Shown here piece by piece: positions 57,165 to 64,000 of a stretch of 64,000 nucleotides of DNA. A program made the translations under genes and the position numbers. The first letter of the stretch is position 1; each line of letters opens with the position of its first letter. This stretch comes from Eublepharis macularius (taxonomy: Eukaryota > Chordata > Lepidosauria > Squamata > Eublepharidae). The DNA lies in the NCBI RefSeq assembly GCF_028583425.1, contig NC_072794.1:26099232-26163231 (forward strand). Reading direction: 5' to 3'. The notes beneath the pieces were generated by a model that made no database searches, had not been told where the DNA came from, and saw only the letters and a program-made list of their open reading frames with translations.

Positions 57165-58205
57165 AACTATGGTCCATCTAGTCCAGCATTCTGCTTTCCA
57201 GATGTTTAATGGAGTTCATCTGACCCTTGCAGACTCGGTTAAGAGCCTAGGGGTTATACTGGATCCAGCGCTACTACTAGAAAAACAAGTTAAGGCAGCC
57301 GCAAAAAATGCTGACTACAATCTCACTCTAGCCTGGAAGATGGCTTCTTACCTTGACACGGCCGACCTGGCCACCTGGATCCATGCGGTGGTAACATCAA
57401 AACTTGACTATTATAATGCACTATATATTGGTCTCCCATCTAAGTTAACTAGGAGGCTCCAATTGGTGTAAAATGCTGTGGCTCGATGGTTAGCAGGAGC
57501 ATGAACATCACTCCCATCCTACAGTCACTCCATTGGCTTCCTATCAGTTACCGTGCTCAGTTCAAGGTACTGGTTATTACATACAAAGCTCTTCACGGCC
57601 TTGGCCCGACATACCTACGGGACCACCTCCCTCCCTATGTTCCTCCACGGCAGCTTCACTCATCTGAAGAGGGTCTCTTGCAGGTGCCAGCCTGCACATG
57701 GGCAAAATCAACTGCAGCCCGTACATGGGCTTTCTCTGTGGTGGCCCCTACCCTGTGGAATGGCCTGCTTGAGGGGGTCAGGAGAGCACCCACTCTCCTG
57801 GCTTTCCGCAAATGATACAAAACTAATGATTCAAAAAGGCTTTTTACTCAGATAGGAGGGAAGTATTGTAGGAAGGGGGTCTCAGGTGCTACGCTAGTGA
57901 GTTAGGGACCATGGACTTCACCACTATGTTGCCTTGCATAGTATCTGATGCTTTGAATATTATCTGTTGCTTCATGTTATCTAATGTCAGTCCTAGAATT
58001 GATGATGTTCTGTTTCAGCAATTCTTCAACTTTGTATTGGATCCTTGCTAATGCTATATCTTTGTAAAATCCTATGACATTGTTTATCAAAATGTCCTTG
58101 ACACTGTATGGAAATGTCCTTGATACTGATTGTACTAATCTCACACTATGTAATCCGCCTTCAGTCTCAGTGAGAAAGGCAGATGATAAAATATGTAAAT
58201 AAATA
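57165..58205 (+). mobile_element. L2/CR1-like LINE, ORF2 C-terminus and 3' UTR
   Basis: Two overlapping-frame segments encode SVKSLGVILDPALLLEKQVK, DLATWIHAVVTSKLDYYNAL and LPSKLTRRLQLV, then (after a frameshift near 57475) SLHWLPISYRAQFKVLVITY, KALHGLGPTYLRDHLPPYVP and FSVVAPTLWNGL. These are C-terminal hallmarks of CR1/L2-clade reverse transcriptases. The 3' UTR ends CCGCCTTCAGTCTCAGTGAG and (AAAT)n. 5'-truncated and inactive. Confidence 0.85.
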
Positions 58206-58321
58206 AATACAAATGTCCCTGGAAGGCCCACACAGGCCAAAGCCTCCCCAGGTTCTTGCCCCACAACAAGTGGCACTGAAAGTTATACTGCCGCCAAAGA
58301 AGGCAAATAAGAAATGCCCAT

Positions 58322-58472
58322 GGGAAACTGCCTTGTACCACGTCAGACCTGCTACCAAGTCCCACTAGCACCATATTGTCTCCACTGACTGCCAGCATCA
58401 AGGTGCATCAATTAAGAGATGTCCAGGACAGAACCTGGAAAACTGATGTTTCTCTACTGGGCCATGGCTGCC
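58322..58472 (-). repeat. tRNA-derived SINE, antisense, degraded
   Basis: GGGAAACTGCCTTGTACCAC, GTCTCCACTGACTGCCAGCA and ACTGGGCCATGGCTGCC follow the antisense order of the 56074 family. Boxes are eroded. Confidence 0.55.
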
Positions 58473-59934
58473 TGGAAGCTCCAGCACCATGAATGGGAGA
58501 TGTTCTGCGTGTGGAAGGAGGGAGGGTCAAAAGGCTGTGTTCCCATCTAGGGAGACCGAATGCTTGAAAGGGAGTGTTTGGATAAGCATGCCCCAGTCAT
58601 ATGGGCAAATTTTCACCTAACTCAGCCCATTTTAAGATACATGCCGCCCTACTGGGTGGGTTAGCCATTGACAATGAATGAAGATGAACAGGGTAATCCA
58701 AGTCTGCTGGTAACATGCCTGGGTTGGGAGGAGGAGGCTGAAGTAAGAGTAGGGATTTGAATGCCGCTCAGAAAAAGAGAAAAAGAGTATCTGGAGGAAT
58801 TTTTTTTTACCCTTGAAGCTCAAATGTGAATATCTGAACATCTGGATACAGAAAGTGGAGGAGTGGCTCGAATGTGAGCGAGCATTCACATTGCACGACG
58901 GATTGAAGCAAGAAATACTTCAAAGCATCAAGTACAGAAGGGCCCTGAGGATTTTAGAACTAGCTGGTGAGAAGCAATATTGGGAGGCTGCAGAGACATG
59001 CTGTTATTTTTGGAGGGGGCTGATGCTGTCGTAATGCCAAAAGTTGGAAGAATGAGGTCCATTGGGTCTAAATCCAGCTCTCAACAGCAGTCAGGCAGCA
59101 GCCTCCAGGAAGCCACACATTTGCTCTGCTGGGAACTGGCCTGTTTCCCTCTTGGATCCCCTCAAACTGGATTTACAACTTGCACAATGTCAATTTATTC
59201 ATTACAGAATACACGGGGTTCGGTCTGGGATCCCCACCCTGTGTCAGACTTGAGTTGTGGGTTCTCCTCAATTCCTGAGCATGCAGCACCCAACTCAGGT
59301 CAGGACCAGGGCTTCAGCCCTCCTCCCTTGTGTCATTTTCCCAACCAGAAATAATTCCTGGGGAGCTATTCTAGGAAACCACACGTTCCTTGGGATACAT
59401 GAATTGCCCCAAAAGGCCAAACAGAGCCATCCCAGGATTGTTGCAGATTGGGAAAATTGCCCAGGGGCGGTGGGGGGGGGGGAGATGCCCCTTTTCCCTG
59501 CCACTCACACCTGTGTTTTTTTTTCTTTTTAGATTATACTTCTTAATTGAATAGATAGCCTTTGTGCTGCTTGGTGTAAGTACCAGTTTGTACATTCAGC
59601 AACATCAAGGAGTGAACCGTGTCACTTCTGGAGCATACCACTTCAGGCTGCAGGAAGGGGGTTCCGTCTCCTCTCAAGAAGACGCACCCTGAACAAAACA
59701 AACTTGGATTGTAAGAGAAAGTATTCCGCCTACTCTGATCCTTAAGATGTCTTTTTTTCCTACGTGCAGGCTATTTTTTTTTGCCTATGAGGAAAGTTTT
59801 GCCACTTTCCTCATAGGCATGGCAATTTTCAGAATGGAGATGTTTCCTTATGGGGGGGTCTCAGTAGCTCCACACCCCCCAGTCAATAGAATTGCAAGTT
59901 TTATCTGCTGAGTACATTTTTTTATTCCACCTGC

Positions 59935-60116
59935 CTTTCAAGGACCTCAAAACAGGCACATATAATTCTCCCTTTCTCTGGTTTAAAAACAGCCTTGTGA
60001 GGTAGGTTAGACCAAGAGAAAGTGATCAGAATCATCCAGTGAGTTTCATGGCACAGTAGAGATTTGAGCACCGATCTCCCAGATCCTGGTTGGACACACT
60101 AACCACTACACTATAT
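59935..60116 (-). repeat. tRNA-type SINE, antisense, interrupted by MITE
   Basis: CCACCTGCCTTTCAAGGACC, CCTTGTGAGGTAGGTTAGAC, AGTGAGTTTCATGGCACAGT and CACACTAACCACTACACTAT are the antisense body. The SINE head resumes after the MITE as CTGGCTGTCC. Confidence 0.65.
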
Positions 60117-60352
60117 AGGGCCAAGCTACAAGTGACGCCTGACACAGGTTGGACACTTGTCAGCTTCCCTCAAGTTTTGATGGGAAACGTAGGCATCCTG
60201 GTCTTGCAGCTTGGCTCTCTGACTGCTGTCCAATGGACTTTTCAACTGTCACTTGTCCAACATTCCGCCAAGCTGCCTACATTTTCCCATCAAAACTTGA
60301 GGGAAGCTGACAAGTGTCCAAGTGTGTCATTTGTCACTTGTAGTTTGGCCCT
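60117..60352 (+). mobile_element. Palindromic MITE, CCAAGCTACAAGTGACGCC family, copy 2
   Basis: Termini AGGGCCAAGCTACAAGTGAC and GTCACTTGTAGTTTGGCCCT are inverted repeats. The asymmetric core reads CAGCTTGGCTCTCTGACTGC, TGTCCAATGGACTTTTCAAC, TGTCACTTGTCCAACATTCC. Compared with the copy at 61137 this core is in the opposite orientation. Inserted within a SINE. Confidence 0.8.
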
Positions 60353-60549
60353 GTACTGGCTGTCCAGTCCTCAGTTGGGCAAACCCAACCATTATCAGTG
60401 CAGAGTTTCTTAATCTGGCTTACCTGGCTGCCCCATGTGACATAAAGACACAGCCAACCAAAAAGGTATAAATGCCCTTCTACGTGAACAGCAAAAGGCT
60501 GGAATCAAGAGGACTCAATGCTAAATCTATATGCCCGCTTTGTCTTTTT

Positions 60550-61010
60550 AAATAGAATTGTCTTTCACGTAAATGCCTGATGGGTCCGCTCACACATTTG
60601 CCATCATACGTCTGGCAAACAGCTTTTGTTTATCTAATTTATTTTAACAAAATTATTTCATATAACACAAGTAATGTTAATGGAATTATACAGTGTGACC
60701 AGATTACGGCTGAGTGCTTTACAACAACAAATGTCTCCACTTCACCTCTGTGCTTACAGTCTTCTATATGTTTTTTTTTTAATATAACTATGTGTACTCT
60801 CTGCATTTGTCTTCCAGCAGCAGACAGTTAACCAGCACAATACGGAATTAAATTAGGGCTGCTACTTAATTGACTAGCTACAAATTCACCCCCTAGGTTT
60901 CTTATCCAGCGCCTTCCTGCTCGTCTTTCCCAGACTTGCCTAGAGTAATTCAGGGTCAGCGAATGCACGGCCCGACAAGAAGAGACTGGGTGAATCAGGT
61001 CAACTTGCTG
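60550..61010. promoter_or_regulatory. Candidate conserved non-coding element in intron 1 (c)
   Basis: This repeat-free block has GTTTATCTAATTTATTTTAA, CAAGTAATGTTAATGGAATT, ACGGAATTAAATTAGGGCTG and TACTTAATTGACTAGC. Dense TAAT/ATTA motifs. It sits between two MITE-bearing SINEs. Inference only. Confidence 0.27.
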
Positions 61011-61082
61011 TAGGAAACTGAGGATCTGTTGAACTTGGGGAGAATAACAATATGTACAGGCAACCAGCTTTTTTCAAGAGCA

Positions 61083-61440
61083 CATGAAACTGCCTTATGC
61101 CGAATCAAACCATCAAGGACAGTTTAGCCTACTCAGAGCGGGACCACAAGTGACGCCTGACACAGGTTGGACACTTGTCAGCTTCCCTCAAGTTTTGATG
61201 GGAAATGTAGGCAGCTTGGCGGAATGTTGGACAAGTGACAGTTGAAAAGTCCATTGGACAGCAGTCAGAGAGTCAAGCTGCAAGACCAGGATGCCTACAT
61301 TTCCCATCAAAACTTGAGGGGAGCTGACTAGTGTCCAACCTGTGTCAGGCGTCACTTGTGGTCCCACTCTCAGACTGCCAGTGGCTCTCCAGTGTCTCAC
61401 ATCATGGACTGCCTGGTCCTTCTAAACTGGAGATGCCACC
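61083..61440 (-). repeat. tRNA-derived SINE, antisense, split by MITE
   Basis: ATGAAACTGCCTTATGCCGA and GGACAGTTTAGCCTACTCAG form one half. CTCAGACTGCCAGTGGCTCT, CCAGTGTCTCACATCATGGA and CTGGTCCTTCTAAACTGGAG form the other. The break at CTCAG is the MITE target site. Confidence 0.72.
61137..61368 (-). mobile_element. Palindromic MITE, CCAAGCTACAAGTGACGCC family, copy 3
   Basis: Termini AGCGGGACCACAAGTGACGC and GCGTCACTTGTGGTCCCACT are inverted repeats. They are flanked by CTCAG (61132-61136 and 61369-61373), which is single in the uninterrupted SINE. The core GGCGGAATGTTGGACAAGTG, ACAGTTGAAAAGTCCATTGG is the reverse complement of that in copy 2. Confidence 0.82.
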
Positions 61441-62252
61441 TCAATAATCTCTACCCTACCTCTTACTAAAATCGCACTAGTCCTGTCCCTTCAGATACTT
61501 TGAGTGAAAGTATTTTTGTGGAGCAGAGGAAGGAATAGTTTTGTGCACCTTGAATTGAACAGGACATTTCCCTGAAAGGAGAACTGGGACAACCCTACTT
61601 GGGAATTTCAAGAGAAGACAAAAGAACTTTGGTAACATTTGCAAAATTTCCCCTTGGAGCTTTGCACGGGTCTCCCAGGTTTATACTATAAATCACACAC
61701 ATTACAAATATTCCTTTTAAAAAGTAGAAGTGCAGCTTTTTCAGATTTGGTAGATGGCAGTTTTTATAGTTTCTCTGTGTTTGGTGTTTTTACATCCGTC
61801 TCCCGTTCAGTAGTGCAGGGAAAATATGAAATCTTACCTTAAAATGTTAAAAGTGTAATAGATTAATGGTTGCCAAGATTCTTGGAACTGACTAGGACTA
61901 TGGGAGGTGCCTGGATCAGGCACCGTATGCATCTTTAAGATCAGAACATCGTGCGTACTTTGCTCCTGAAACTTCAAAGTGTCTCATTGATCTCCAGAAT
62001 GGCTGAGGAAATGGACAGGACTCTGTTCCAAAATCCAAACCCGTAACAAAACCAGTTTCTGTTGGTGGCAGGGGAGAATGTGTCTACCAAACACAGTAAA
62101 TTGATTGCATGAACTATGCAGCTGATATATACTTGCTGGGGAAATCAAGACTCTTTCCTCAAGAAACCACGTCAGTTGCTGTTTATAAGCACTGAAAGGC
62201 ACTAACCTCCTTGGGAAAATGTGATTCCTTAACACTGCTACAACCCAGTCAG

Positions 62253-63735
62253 AGCACCAGTGTGTGTGTATGATGTGCCATCAAGTTGCTTCCAACTTAT
62301 GGAGACCCTATGAATCTCCAAAACATCCGATCATTCATAACTTTGCTCAGGTCTTGCAAAATGAAGCCTCTGGCTTCCTTTATGGAGTCAGTCCATCTTG
62401 TTTTAGGTCTCCCTCTTTTCCTGCAACCTCCCACTTTTCCTAGCACTGTTGCCTTTTCCAATGAATTTTGTCTTCTCATGATGTGACCAAAGTACAATAG
62501 CCTCCATTTTGTCACTTTTGCTTCTAGGGAGAGTTCAGGCTTGATTTGATCTAGAACCTGCTTATTTGTTTTTGTGGGCGTGCCATGATGATATCCACAA
62601 AATTCTCCTCCAACACCACATTTTGAATTGATCAGTTTTCTTCCTGTCAGCTTTCTTCACTATCCAACTTTCACATCCATACATAGCAATGGGGAATACC
62701 ATATTGTGGATTATCTCGTTCTTGGTCCCCAGCGACACATCCTTATCCTCGAGGATCTTTTCTAGTTCCCTCATGGTGCCCTTCCAAGTCTCAACCCTCT
62801 TCTGCACAGATCATTTTCACCAGTTCAGTTCCCATACTGCAGCATTTTTTGGTGACCATCTGCACACTATTTGCCACCATGAGTAGTCACTCTGGCTACT
62901 ATGTGGCTTTTCTGCCGCTTTCCTGGAAGCACTTATACCCCGACTTTTAAAAAAAAATCAATTTCCCAGCCTGCTGTTTCCCCTTGCACACTCTTTATCC
63001 CATCTTTTAGTGTTCCACTCTCTTCTGCTCACCCTCATCCTCTGCCAGTCCACTTCACTGTGATTGGCCATTCATTGCATATGCAAAAAAGAAAGGAAGG
63101 AAGGAAGGAAGGAAGGAAGGAAGGAAGGAAGGAAGGAAGGAAGGAAGGAAGGAAGGAAGGAAGGAAGGAAGGAAGGAAGGAAGGAAGGAAGGAAGGAAGG
63201 AAGGAAAGGGCTGGCGCTGTGATGCCACTTATGACAGCATCAGCAATGGAAGTGCCAACACTCATCAATTCCAATGCATTTTGACACAGTGTAGACTAAA
63301 AAGAACGGCATCTCAATGACCAAACACGAGAGGTGCAAAAGACCCCAGACAAGCCAATTCCACACCTGTCCATTTGACATTTGTCCCCAGTGCAGAAGGG
63401 GCTTCTATCTCCATCTGATTTCTGGGTTACAGTCTCCTAGTTAACCATTGAACCAAGGAATCAAAAATCTTCAATAATTTCAATTGCTTCATTGCTAACC
63501 TTAAAACTGTGTAGTTCCTCTGTGGTCATTACTTTTGGCTTTGCCACTTTCTCCCTTAGCCTTCATCAGTAGTTGTTTCAAGTCTTCCCTATTTTCTGCC
63601 AGTAACGTGGTATCATCGGCATATCTCATTTTGTTAATGTTCCTTCCACCAATTTTCACTCCACCTTCATCTAAATCTAATCCAGTTTTCCTTATCATAT
63701 TTTCTGCATATAGATTGAGGGGAAATCAATAGTAA
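62253..63735 (-). mobile_element. BovB/RTE LINE, ORF2 fragments, interrupted
   Basis: Minus-strand segments show MRYADDTTLLAENREDLKQL (reverse transcriptase YADD box, about 63620) and EIIEDF-FLGSMVN (about 63450). Further on come KIIHNMVFPIAMYGCESW-type text (62690) and YFGHIMRRQNSLEKATVLGK, RKRGRPKTRWTDSIKEA (62400-62500). The 3' end ATAAGTTGGAAGCAACTTGA with (CA)n is at 62255-62300. About 590 bp (62815-63405) does not look like BovB and includes (GGAA)n. Stops and gaps show it is dead. Confidence 0.88.
63094..63207. repeat. (GGAA)n microsatellite
   Basis: About 28 perfect AAGG/GGAA units. GGAA is the ETS-family core, so the tract is a dense array of such cores. It lies in the non-BovB insert of the LINE at 62253. 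Confidence 0.97.
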
Positions 63736-64000
63736 GTGCTATATGAAACTGCGTTCCATACCACAAGGGCCTGTTGGCTAATGCCCATGCCATCACCTAT
63801 GACAAATTGGCATAATATCCCCTCCTTCCACTTCCTCCAATTTATGAACATGTTTGAAATGTAAATATTTTAAAGAACTTTTAATGAGGCTTTAGCAATC
63901 CACTCATCTTGCTTGTTAAAAATCAACAGTAGCATACACCCTAGCAAATTAACCATACAATAACACTTCTCCATTTCATCAACCTTTTCTTTCTCCCATT
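63736..64000. other. End of window, no feature recognised
   Basis: AT-rich sequence with no coding or repeat signature that I recognise. Confidence 0.3.

Noticed and set aside
57165..57815. Host gene for a reverse-transcriptase-like protein
   Set aside because: Frameshifted, 5'-truncated and ending in a LINE 3' UTR with simple tail; it is a dead LINE copy.
62901..63284. 127-codon frame with repeated KEGR units
   Set aside because: Translation of the (GGAA)n microsatellite, not a protein.

Overview
This is vertebrate nuclear DNA, most likely from a squamate reptile (a lizard; family not determined). It is AT-rich and intron-dominated. It carries a repeat set typical of squamates: a BovB/RTE LINE with its characteristic 3' end, an L1 and CR1/L2-type LINEs, tRNA-derived SINEs of the Sauria type, a 5S-rRNA-derived SINE, many short palindromic DNA transposons, and long GA, TCTG, GTGA and GGAA microsatellites. 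No prokaryotic or viral gene set is present.

The only host protein-coding gene I can support is LHX4, a LIM-homeodomain transcription factor, on the minus strand. Five exons with consensus splice sites and matching phases are present: exon 2 (LIM1, 52112-52283), exon 3 (LIM2, 20665-20867), exon 4 (linker and first two thirds of the homeodomain, 14001-14155), exon 5 (recognition helix and basic tail, 11647-11818) and exon 6 (C-terminal domain and stop, 7679-8073). Together they encode 365 residues. The family is about 390 residues long, so only the short first exon (about 25 codons, with the start codon and promoter) is missing. It should lie beyond 64000, making intron 1 longer than 11.7 kb. 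Introns 2 to 5 are 31.2, 6.5, 2.2 and 3.6 kb.

Layout: 1-7678 is the 3' UTR and downstream flank, with several MITEs and SINEs. 7679-52283 is the gene body. 52284-64000 is part of intron 1. Between exons the DNA is a mosaic of nested transposable elements and unique, AT-rich blocks with homeodomain-type TAAT motifs. Some of these blocks could be conserved regulatory elements, but that is inference from base composition only.

The most unusual signals are structural. (1) A family of fold-back retroposons in which an inverted copy of the element's 3' part sits at its left end. Three copies are flanked by direct repeats of 10, 12 and 14 bp, and one forms a near-perfect 200-bp palindrome with no loop. 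(2) A 656-bp hAT-type element packed with hierarchical hairpins and flanked by a perfect 8-bp duplication. (3) A nested set of inverted repeats at 47879-48813 whose arm order does not fit one simple palindrome. (4) A 278-bp piggyBac-type MITE between TTAA sites. (5) Several MITE families for which target-site duplications can be read directly. I found no novel protein system.
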